A stretch of DNA of 5,345 bases, from assembly GCA_003229345.1 (NCBI GenBank), contig QIDN01000139.1:1-5345 (forward strand), given 5' to 3'. The first letter of the stretch is position 1. Every line of letters begins with the position of its first letter. This document shows, piece after piece, positions 1 through 4,535 of the stretch. The position numbers were made by a program, and so were the translations under genes. Origin of the DNA: Nitrospirota bacterium (lineage in GTDB: Bacteria > Nitrospinota > Nitrospinia > Nitrospinales > Nitrospinaceae). The notes beneath the pieces are model-generated. The model searched no databases, was not told the DNA's origin, and worked only from the letters and a program-made list of their open reading frames with translations.

Positions 1-277
1 ATTCGCGCTCAATTTTTCCTTCCACTTCTTCTTTACCCAACTGCATAAGAACATCTCTATTGCGAGCCTTCAGCCTTACCGCTCCTTGTCCCAAAGATCG
101 CGAAGCAACACGAAACATCGCATAAACCATTGTCATCAACTGGGTAATCACATAGTGAATGGATGACCGCATCATATACAAGCCTGCCATCAGCAAAAAT
201 ACCAGGATCAATAAGGAAACCCCAGGTTGATTGGGGAAAAACATCCATCCTTTTAAGCTTGAATTCAAACTGTCCAT
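1..277 (-). CDS. Partial membrane-anchored protein, 5' end only
   Basis: The reading frame is open from an ATG at 277 to the left edge, so only the first 92 codons are visible. The start is well supported: AGGAG (285-289 on the complement) lies 7 bases before the ATG. The protein begins MDSLNSSLKGWMFF and has one hydrophobic segment at about residues 20-36 (GVSLLILVFLLMAGLYM), with a possible second, weaker one at about 40-56. After that it becomes basic and then charged, ending in a Lys/Glu-rich stretch (QLGKEEVEGKIERE) that looks helical or like the start of a coiled coil. This suggests an inner-membrane protein with a large cytoplasmic or periplasmic helical part beyond the window. I do not recognise the family and assign no function. 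It points away from the rest of the window and has its own upstream region. Confidence 0.8.
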   Translation of the reverse strand, partial: MDSLNSSLKGWMFFPNQPGVSLLILVFLLMAGLYMMRSSIHYVITQLMTMVYAMFRVASRSLGQGAVRLKARNRDVLMQLGKEEVEGKIERE

Positions 278-409
278 TTAATAACTCCTGGGGGCCAACA
301 GATTCGGGACCTTTCTGTACGGTGTCCCCAAATTTCGGCTATAAGGTTTACAATCAAAAATCCTTCTATTTACCTTAGTTAGTTGCAAACCGTGTGCCAA
401 CACCGCAGG

Positions 410-440
410 ATATATCAAGAAACTTAAGCCCTTGATATAT
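410..440. repeat. Perfect 10-bp inverted repeat, possible operator
   Basis: ATATATCAAG (410-419) and CTTGATATAT (431-440) are perfect inverted copies separated by 11 bases that themselves contain CTTAAG. No T tract follows on either strand, so it does not read as an intrinsic terminator. It lies about 133 bp upstream of the ATG of the minus-strand gene at 1-277. An operator for that gene, or simply a cruciform-capable AT-rich spacer, are both possible. Confidence 0.45.
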
Positions 441-561
441 ATTCCCTTACTTCTCCGCCTCCTTCACCAAAATAATTACATAGGCATTCCTTGTTCAAAT
501 TTTCATACACATGCACAAAAAAGTTGACTAAATAATGTTAATCCAGTTGTTTTGCAATAGG

Positions 562-640
562 ACTGGGAAGCCTCGCCCGATCAAGGCAGGAAAGGATAGG
601 AACGGGTTTCATACCCGTGATTTCCCCAGTGACTGAGGGG
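562..640. other. Candidate structured RNA or intergenic repeat element
   Basis: Several stems nest here. ACTGGG (562-567) pairs with CCCAGT (625-630), and the next AA pairs with TT after a one-base bulge. Inside, GCCT (570-573) pairs with AGGC (584-587), and ACGGGT (602-607) pairs with ACCCGT (613-618) around TTCAT. That gives a three-way junction with a purine-rich linker at 588-601. CCCC (624-627) can alternatively pair with GGGG (637-640). Read on the minus strand, the 6-bp hairpin followed by pyrimidine-rich sequence could be a weak terminator for the gene at 666-1358. I tested it by eye against tRNA, tmRNA, SRP RNA, RNase P RNA and common riboswitches without a match. Strand and function are unknown. 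Confidence 0.35.
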
Positions 641-665
641 AGGAGCGCTCGCCGCAGAAGGACAT

Positions 666-1358
666 TCAGAGCGACGGGGGGTCGTGGCGTTTGGCTGCCT
701 CCACGGTCAATTCATGCTCAAATTGTTTCAATTCCGCACCCGGGATGCGGACATGAAAACTAAAATAATTTTCGTGTCGGTTTTTCATCGCTCGTAATAT
801 CTCGACATACTTCCCGAACCGTTTGGAAAGCTTTTCCATCACGTCCGATAACCCGGACCGTCCGCCTTTGATCGCCTTCAAACTGGATGCGGCGGAATAA
901 TAGTAGGTTTCACCCTTGTCGAAATAGGCATCGCCCAGCAGGTTGGAATCGGGGTTTAATAAACCGAGGTTGAGGAGCAGGAAATCAGCGTTGATCTTGT
1001 AGGCAAGATATTTTTTAGCACGATCGTCAAAACTGATTGCCTCCTGCCCGATGTCCGATTCGAGGCTCACCAAGTATTTGTTGACCAAAGAAAGGGTCTG
1101 GGGATTCGCCAACTCCGCCAGGGTGAGGGTGATGTACTGGTTCACATCCTCATCGTATTTCAAATCGTTTTCCTTGACCGCCAACCAGTTTTGATCGTAC
1201 CAATCGTCATCCCGTCCCAGCTCGAGGATAAGATCATAGCCTTCGTTCGATTCGCTCCCGCTGTCGATGCGGGCGCCTAAAAACTGTTCGAAGAAATACG
1301 ACTCCGTGGTCTCAACGTCCTTCGTATCCAGATGCGTAAACTTCATGGCTCGGCTCAT
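666..1358 (-). CDS. Hypothetical acidic cytoplasmic protein, 230 aa
   Basis: The ATG at 1358 follows GGAGG (1364-1368 on the complement) with 5 bases between, a strong site that decides this start over the in-frame ATG at 1346. The protein has no signal peptide and no membrane segment. It is rich in Asp and Glu in the first half (for example ELGRDDDWYDQNW at about residues 46-58) and becomes more basic toward the C terminus. It looks mostly helical, with a Leu-rich stretch in the middle (NADFLLLNLGLLNPDSN), a Tyr-rich patch (GETYYYSAASS) and a basic segment (LSKRFGKYVEILRAMKNRHE). No family, catalytic motif or metal site is recognised. It appears to be a single-gene unit: the gene upstream points the other way and a possible hairpin terminator lies downstream. 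G+C and codon use look like those of the TPR and TetR genes. Confidence 0.85.
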   Translation of the reverse strand: MSRAMKFTHLDTKDVETTESYFFEQFLGARIDSGSESNEGYDLILELGRDDDWYDQNWLAVKENDLKYDEDVNQYITLTLAELANPQTLSLVNKYLVSLESDIGQEAISFDDRAKKYLAYKINADFLLLNLGLLNPDSNLLGDAYFDKGETYYYSAASSLKAIKGGRSGLSDVMEKLSKRFGKYVEILRAMKNRHENYFSFHVRIPGAELKQFEHELTVEAAKRHDPPSL

Positions 1359-1485
1359 TCCAACCTCCCATTCACTGTAAGCGCTGAATGATATTAGTAT
1401 AAGGAGTTCAAGGAAGAGGGGAAGTATTTTTTGCAGCTCTTTTCAAACTTGTTGGCAGTCGATTGGAGGGAGTGCCAGGAGGGGA

Positions 1486-1503
1486 TTGGTTTTTTAAAAC
1501 CAA
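1486..1503. repeat. 18-bp AT-rich palindrome
   Basis: TTGGTTTT (1486-1493) and AAAACCAA (1496-1503) are perfect inverted copies around TT. Symmetry this tight with almost no loop fits a protein-binding site better than an RNA hairpin. It lies about 130 bp upstream of the minus-strand gene at 666-1358 and about 310 bp upstream of the TPR gene, so either could be its target. Confidence 0.35.
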
Positions 1504-1731
1504 ACTATTAACCTGATTCAATAAGGTCCGTGGAGAACTCAAGGGTGTCATGGCAGTCGCTGGTTTTCTTTTTTTATCTCAATGCAATCTTCCGCACAAT
1601 TTGAAAAGCCGGGAAACCTGAGAAAAAAGCTCCCCGAAGCGCCCCGGAAGGCCGATCTCCACCCAAAAAACCAGATCCAAAATAATTGCCGATTCGAACG
1701 ACTTTGGACTCGTATATTTCCACGTTTAATT

Positions 1732-1737
1732 TATAAT
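1732..1737 (+). promoter_or_regulatory. Possible -10 element for the TPR gene
   Basis: TATAAT matches the sigma-70 -10 consensus exactly and would give a leader of about 75 bases. The expected -35 place has no match; TTGGAC at 1704-1709 is 22 bp away, which is too far. This is a weak call in AT-rich DNA. Confidence 0.25.
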
Positions 1738-1815
1738 TCCATTACTTAAAAATTCTCTCCTCAGAGGGTCCCATCGTGGTCCCTTTCGTGGAAGAGGCGG
1801 GGCAAATAAATTCCC

Positions 1816-2538
1816 ATGTCAAAACTGAATTTCAAATTTCTTTTTTTAGGATTTATTCTGATCGTGGCAGGATGCGAGGGAAGCGTTGAAGATCCAGTAG
1901 TCCCCAGTGGCGTCACCGATCCGCAAGAGTTGACTCAGCTTGCTTTTCAAAAACAGGAGATCGGCGCCTTCGAAGAAGCGATTGAAATTCTCAACAAGGC
2001 CTTGGAATTCGATCCCAAATTCGTTCCGGCACACTATCGAAAAGGATCGGTTTATGAGGAATGGGACCAACGCAAGGAAGCAATTGCCGCCTATCAGCAG
2101 GCGTTGAAACTCGATCCAAAACACCTCGACGCCCGGCTGGGGTTGGCCTCGGCTTATGGCAAATCACGTAAAAACGAGTTAGCCATTCGGGAATACGAAA
2201 AAGTGGCGGAATTAAAACCCACCGATCCCGAGATTCATTTTAAAATTGCGCTGGAGTATTGGTATCTCCAAAAATTGCCGGAAACCGCGGAGCATTACCG
2301 AAAAGTGATTGCTCTGAATCCCGATCACCTGCAGGCGCACCTCAACCTGGCCAGTGTCTATGAACACATGAAAAAATGGGATCAATCCCTAAAGGAAATT
2401 GCCCTCTCCATCCAACTCGGAAAACAAACCGGAAACCAACAAGCCGTATCCATTGCCGAAAACAAACTTCTCTTTTTAAAGGGAAGAATGAACTTAACGG
2501 AAGAGGAAATGGAGCGCAGAACGAAACCGCCTTTTTAA
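1816..2538 (+). CDS. TPR-repeat lipoprotein
   Basis: A 240-residue protein with a lipoprotein signal: basic N terminus, hydrophobic stretch (about residues 8-18) and a lipobox ending at Cys20 (IVAGC). The residue after Cys is Glu rather than Asp, so outer-membrane sorting is likely if E. coli-type rules apply. From about residue 36 to 205 it consists of five tandem tetratricopeptide repeats of 34 residues, recognised by ALEFDPK, ALKLDPK, AELKPTD and ALNPDH at repeat ends and by Ala/Tyr/Gly at the packing positions. A charged helical tail (about 206-240) follows. TPR arrays are protein-binding scaffolds; the partner is not shown here. The start rests on the signal peptide: the purine-rich GAGGCGGGG is about 12 bases from the ATG, farther than ideal. 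It converges on the DUF1566 gene with a 15-bp gap. A decayed copy of its last 37 codons lies at 3433-3543. Confidence 0.92.
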   Translation: MSKLNFKFLFLGFILIVAGCEGSVEDPVVPSGVTDPQELTQLAFQKQEIGAFEEAIEILNKALEFDPKFVPAHYRKGSVYEEWDQRKEAIAAYQQALKLDPKHLDARLGLASAYGKSRKNELAIREYEKVAELKPTDPEIHFKIALEYWYLQKLPETAEHYRKVIALNPDHLQAHLNLASVYEHMKKWDQSLKEIALSIQLGKQTGNQQAVSIAENKLLFLKGRMNLTEEEMERRTKPPF

Positions 2539-2545
2539 GATTTGC

Positions 2546-2567
2546 GGAAGCTGTCAATTGACTTTCC
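2546..2567. terminator. Weak shared hairpin between convergent genes
   Basis: The palindrome GTCAATTGAC (2553-2562) is flanked by GGAA (2546-2549) and TTCC (2564-2567), so it can fold on both strands with an internal loop. It overlaps the stop codon of the DUF1566 gene and follows the TPR stop by 8 bases. The stem is short and no T run of normal length follows, so terminator function is only a possibility. Confidence 0.25.
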
Positions 2568-3216
2568 TTATACCTCGAACACCACTTTTGGAGCACATAT
2601 CAAATCTATGCCGGGTTACTAACCCATTAAAAAAATATACGGATTTTACGCAACATTCTGAATTTCCAACGTCTAGAGTATCCTTTGACCAAAATAAATA
2701 AGCAGTTCCATCTTTAAAAATTTTATTAAGGCCTAGAGGATATTCCGGATCATGATCATAGCTAATGGCATTTTCTTCAAAGTCATCATAAATGCTTAAA
2801 AGCTCAGCCACGGTAGGCATGTCCCAATCGCTATAGCCGCCAAGTTGCAACTCTGAAATATATTTATTGGCTTCATTCCAATCAAGACACTTTCCTAAAT
2901 CGGAATAGCTATCAGCCTTGGCCCACATCAATAGCGAATTCTTATCCGTTATGGTTCCATCTCCATTATCCACATACCTGTTTCTGGACTCATAAGACTT
3001 AACTGGGGGCGCTCTGTGAGGTGGAGAGATATAAGGAGGCCGTTGGCTGTGAGATGGATATGTTTTCCCCTCGCCCAAAGCTTCAATGGTTGAACATAAA
3101 ATTAACAAAACCGTAGCAACACTAATTAAGCGTCCTAGTTGTTTATGGAATCTCCTTAACAGCATGCTGGTATTCCAAAGCAGTAATTTGTTGGCAACAC
3201 TCATAATGAACGCCAT
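2554..3216 (-). CDS. Exported DUF1566 (Lcl C-terminal-like) domain protein
   Basis: A 220-residue protein. An N-terminal export signal has a basic region (RRFHKQLGR, residues 21-29), a hydrophobic core at 30-40 and a likely cleavage near Ala46-Leu-Gly48; there is no true lipobox. A Pro/Ser-rich linker (about 53-75) leads into a DUF1566 domain: YVDNGDGTITDKNSLLMWAK at 81-100, a Trp-containing helix (CLDWNEANKYISEL), GGYSDWDMPTVAELLSIYD at 126-144, FWSKDT, then GVRGIRKVN at the end. The family is related to the C-type lectin-like/FGE-type fold and usually serves in surface or periplasmic binding; no catalysis is implied. The start at 3216 has GGAAGTGAG just upstream; an ATG at 3165 begins directly before the signal peptide and is an alternative. 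The gene is clearly more AT-rich than the TPR gene (20 of 60 G+C at 2641-2700 against 37 of 60 at 2101-2160), which suggests separate origin. It sits inside a duplicated TPR/COQ7 segment. Confidence 0.85.
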   Translation of the reverse strand: MAFIMSVANKLLLWNTSMLLRRFHKQLGRLISVATVLLILCSTIEALGEGKTYPSHSQRPPYISPPHRAPPVKSYESRNRYVDNGDGTITDKNSLLMWAKADSYSDLGKCLDWNEANKYISELQLGGYSDWDMPTVAELLSIYDDFEENAISYDHDPEYPLGLNKIFKDGTAYLFWSKDTLDVGNSECCVKSVYFFNGLVTRHRFDMCSKSGVRGIRKVN

Positions 3217-3281
3217 TTTCTCACTTCCGAGCCTTTAAGGATTTCTATTTTAATAAGCCAAGAAAGCATTCCCTTCCCTAT

Positions 3282-3310
3282 TGAATACTTTATAATAATC
3301 TTGTTATCAA
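3282..3310 (-). promoter_or_regulatory. Candidate promoter of the DUF1566 gene
   Basis: On the minus strand TTGATA (3305-3310) is followed after 17 bp by TATTCA (3282-3287), a fair -35 and a poor -10. A 6-3-6 inverted repeat, CTTGTT-ATC-AACAAG (3300-3314), overlaps the -35 and could be an operator. The site is a few bases from the end of homology to the COQ7-like gene, so this promoter would have arrived with the DUF1566 gene. Confidence 0.35.
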
Positions 3311-3316
3311 CAAGAA

Positions 3317-3432
3317 AATATGCGTTTTTCAAGGTCCGTATCAGCTTCCCCCTGGCAATTGCCGACGATTTGTCACCAGCAATTAGCTGTGATCCGAGTT
3401 TCAAGGCCACCAGACTCAGGGGGCAGTCCTCC
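3317..3432 (-). pseudogene. Decayed 5' fragment of COQ7-like gene
   Basis: This segment aligns without gaps to 4135-4250 of the intact COQ7-like gene at a constant offset of 818. Over 3322-3432 I count 26 mismatches in 111 bases, about 77% identity. In the minus-strand frame it still reads like residues 13-51 of the intact protein, with IARGKLIRTLKNAY unchanged and the changes within that motif synonymous. The N-terminal start and everything from the first iron ligand (Glu54) onward are missing, so it cannot be a working enzyme. Homology stops at about 3317, where AT-rich DNA upstream of the DUF1566 gene begins. At its other end it joins a TPR fragment at base 3433. The frame stays open beyond the homology to a stop at 3201, but no start signal is seen and I do not call a gene. 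Confidence 0.85.
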
Positions 3433-3543
3433 CCAACCGGGAACCAGCAGGCCATTTCTATTGCTGAAAACAAGCTTCTCTTTTTAAAGGGGAGAATGAA
3501 CTTGACGGAATAGGAAATGGAACGCAGGACCAAGCCGCCTTTT
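3433..3543 (+). pseudogene. Decayed 3' fragment of TPR lipoprotein gene
   Basis: This aligns without gaps to 2425-2535 of the intact TPR gene at a constant offset of 1008. I count 16 substitutions in 111 bases, about 86% identity. It encodes TGNQQAISIAENKLLFLKGR and what follows, as in the intact tail, but a Glu codon has become TAG at 3511-3513, and the end is altered so that the original stop is lost and TAG follows two codons after the last Phe-equivalent position. Twelve of the 16 changes are silent third-base changes. The signal peptide and all TPR repeats are absent. It lies 10 bp from the 3' end of the COQ7-like gene, so the pair repeats the convergent order expected for an ancestral TPR/COQ7 locus. 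Confidence 0.88.
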
Positions 3544-3553
3544 AATTAGGACT

Positions 3554-4288
3554 CTACCGGAAGTCACCTTCCCAACAACACTGGATCCCTTTTCTCGTTG
3601 CTGAACACAGAACTAAAATCTCAGCGTTCATAGTAGAGCTCAGCAGACCTTCCGGGTATTCTATCCCTATAAAAGGTGCGCGTATCGTCTCCCTGGCGGG
3701 AGGAGTTTGCCACTTTGGAAACCAGTGGTATAGAAAATGAGAGCGGCATTTCTCTCTGAAAAACTTCTCATGCTCCCACTCCACCTCCGCCATGGTCAAC
3801 AAATCATCGAGAAATTCGACATAACCCGCGACGAGGGCATATTCAGCCGCATCTTCGTATTCCTTTATATTGCGGCTTTCAAGCAACCCCGCCCCATACA
3901 TGGGAGCGAACCAGCCACTCAACGAACACAAATACCCCAGCGTTTTCCCAATCCACCCCATTGTACGGTCCTGAGGGACGGACGGAGCCTCCCCAAGAAT
4001 AGAAAGTATTTCCCCTACTCTCTCCCGGTGGTAAATCTCCTCCAACTCGATGCGATAAATCATCATCTTTTCAGCAGGGTCACTGACTGACTTGCGATGC
4101 CCCGTGTAAGCGTTGATGGCTCCCAACTCCCCGGAATAAGCATTTTTCAAGGTACGTATCAGCTTTCCCCTGGCAATTACCGGGGACAATTTATCCGTAT
4201 CCGGCTGTGACTCGAGCTTCAAGTCCACCAGACCCAGGGAACTGTCCTCCCAAACCGTATTCCATGCAGGCTGATTGGAATCTCTCAT
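3554..4288 (-). CDS. COQ7-like di-iron ferritin-fold protein
   Basis: A 244-residue protein of the COQ7/demethoxyubiquinone hydroxylase type. The family uses a di-iron centre in a four-helix bundle to hydroxylate a quinone precursor at the membrane. The ligand set is visible and well spaced: Glu54 (YSGELGAINAY), Glu84 and His87 (ELEEIYHRE), Glu137 (GAGLLESRN) and Glu170 and His173 (EVEWEHEKFFRE). The motif SGWFAPMYGAG (residues 124-134) precedes the third helix. The ATG at 4288 is chosen because AGGAGG (4294-4299) lies 5 bases before it; an upstream in-frame TTG at 4312 lacks support. Residues 1-40 are a variable extension, and the last 35 or so (after IRAPFIG) look unlike a conserved domain. 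Substrate is not proven: other ferritin-like oxygenases or stress proteins share this fold. It is divergent from tetR and probably under its control. Confidence 0.85.
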   Translation of the reverse strand: MRDSNQPAWNTVWEDSSLGLVDLKLESQPDTDKLSPVIARGKLIRTLKNAYSGELGAINAYTGHRKSVSDPAEKMMIYRIELEEIYHRERVGEILSILGEAPSVPQDRTMGWIGKTLGYLCSLSGWFAPMYGAGLLESRNIKEYEDAAEYALVAGYVEFLDDLLTMAEVEWEHEKFFREKCRSHFLYHWFPKWQTPPARETIRAPFIGIEYPEGLLSSTMNAEILVLCSATRKGIQCCWEGDFR

Positions 4289-4385
4289 GTGACCCTCCTT
4301 TTCGATCCTCAATGCGGAAAGCGAAAAGATGCTTCAAATCGACCCAACAGGTCCTGCATCCCTTCCCCAATTCAATTCCGGCTTC

Positions 4386-4410
4386 ATACGGAACGTATTA
4401 ATCTGATTAA
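4386..4410. promoter_or_regulatory. Two adjoining small palindromes in COQ7 leader
   Basis: ATACG-GAA-CGTAT (4386-4398) and TTAATC-T-GATTAA (4398-4410) are perfect inverted repeats that share base 4398. They cover the expected transcription start of the COQ7-like gene (about 4407) and the first bases of its leader. Their sequences differ from the TGAACATGTTCA sites, so they would be bound by a different regulator if they are operators. Confidence 0.35.
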
Positions 4411-4413
4411 CCT

Positions 4414-4442
4414 ATTATAATCTGCTCAAACAGAATTGGAAG
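4414..4442 (-). promoter_or_regulatory. Probable promoter of the COQ7-like gene
   Basis: On the minus strand TATAAT (4414-4419) is a perfect -10. The hexamer 17 bp upstream, CTTCCA (4437-4442), is a poor -35, which suggests a promoter that is weak or needs an activator. The predicted start is near 4407, leaving a leader of about 119 bases. The palindrome at 4450-4463 would be centred about 50 bp upstream of the start, a place where a bound protein could either activate or, through looping with the second site, repress. Confidence 0.5.
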
Positions 4443-4449
4443 TCTTTTT

Positions 4450-4463
4450 TTGAACATGTTCAA
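4450..4463. promoter_or_regulatory. Palindromic operator 1 (TTGAACATGTTCAA)
   Basis: A perfect 14-bp palindrome between the two divergent promoters, just upstream of the tetR -35. Its 12-bp core TGAACATGTTCA is identical to the second site at 4503-4514. Position next to a tetR gene and symmetry make it the likely binding site of the TetR protein. Confidence 0.7.
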
Positions 4464-4472
4464 TTATTTTAA

Positions 4473-4501
4473 TTGCCTATTGATTTATTTAGACTTATAA
4501 T
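4473..4501 (+). promoter_or_regulatory. tetR promoter
   Basis: TTGCCT (4473-4478), a 17-bp spacer and TATAAT (4496-4501) form a good sigma-70 promoter. Transcription should begin near 4508, inside operator 2, and give a leader of about 28 bases. Confidence 0.7.
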
Positions 4502-4502
4502 A

Positions 4503-4514
4503 TGAACATGTTCA
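4503..4514. promoter_or_regulatory. Palindromic operator 2 (TGAACATGTTCA)
   Basis: A perfect 12-bp palindrome beginning one base after the -10 and covering the predicted start of tetR. Its centre is 52 bp from that of operator 1, close to five turns of B-DNA, so both sites face the same side of the helix. Binding here would block RNA polymerase, the usual autorepression of TetR-family genes. Confidence 0.7.
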
Positions 4515-4535
4515 AATATTTGGATTGAAAAACTT

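Larger units (their letters stand above)
278..665. other. Gene-free region with two structured elements
   Basis: No convincing coding sequence is seen on either strand over these 388 bases. The right part lies just downstream of the stop of the minus-strand gene at 666-1358; the left part is the leader of the minus-strand gene at 1-277. It holds a 10-bp inverted repeat at 410-440 and a GC-rich foldable element at 562-640, listed separately. The stretch between them (441-560) is AT-rich. A TTGACT at 524-529 on the plus strand could be a -35 element, but the -10 at the right distance (TGTTTT, 548-553) is poor. Confidence 0.6.
1359..1815. other. Divergent intergenic region
   Basis: These 457 bases separate the divergent minus-strand gene (start 1358) and TPR gene (start 1816). 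No coding sequence is supported on either strand. Visible items are the palindrome TTGGTTTT-TT-AAAACCAA (1486-1503), a repeated GGCAGTCG (1454-1461 and 1552-1559), a TATAAT at 1732-1737 about 80 bp before the TPR start, and an imperfect direct repeat GGTCCC-ATC-GT / GGTCCC-TTTC-GT (1767-1777 and 1778-1789) in the TPR leader. Both genes must have their promoters here, but I could not find a good -35/-10 pair for either. Confidence 0.6.

Noticed and set aside
163..378. A plus-strand open frame of 71 codons.
   Set aside because: It is mostly antisense to the well-supported minus-strand gene at 1-277 and has no ribosome binding site or recognisable protein.
491..500. GTTCAAAT resembles half of the TetR-type palindrome.
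   Set aside because: The other half is missing, and a half-site of this length is expected by chance in AT-rich DNA.
602..618. The 5-bp stem with a 7-base loop (TTTCATA) resembles a tRNA anticodon arm for UCA.
   Set aside because: No acceptor stem, D arm or T arm with the expected sequences surrounds it, and position 37 would be T.
2546..2567. GGAAG followed by TTCC after the TPR gene resembles GGAAG...TTCC after the TPR relic (3559-3570), which might be leftover COQ7 3' end.
   Set aside because: The match is only a few bases and the spacing differs (14 against 19 bases from the T run), so it cannot be told from chance.
2554..3216. DUF1566 domain as a possible target of a diversity-generating retroelement.
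   Set aside because: No reverse transcriptase and no template repeat of the gene's 3' end is present in the window. DUF1566 proteins are common outside such systems.
3301..3513. A plus-strand open frame of 70 codons ending at the TAG in the TPR relic.
   Set aside because: Only its last third resembles the TPR tail; the rest is antisense to the COQ7 fragment. It is not an independent gene.
3201..3533. A minus-strand open frame of 110 codons through the relic.
   Set aside because: It combines antisense of the TPR fragment, a fragment of the COQ7-like gene and the DUF1566 leader, with no start signal. It is explained by the rearrangement.
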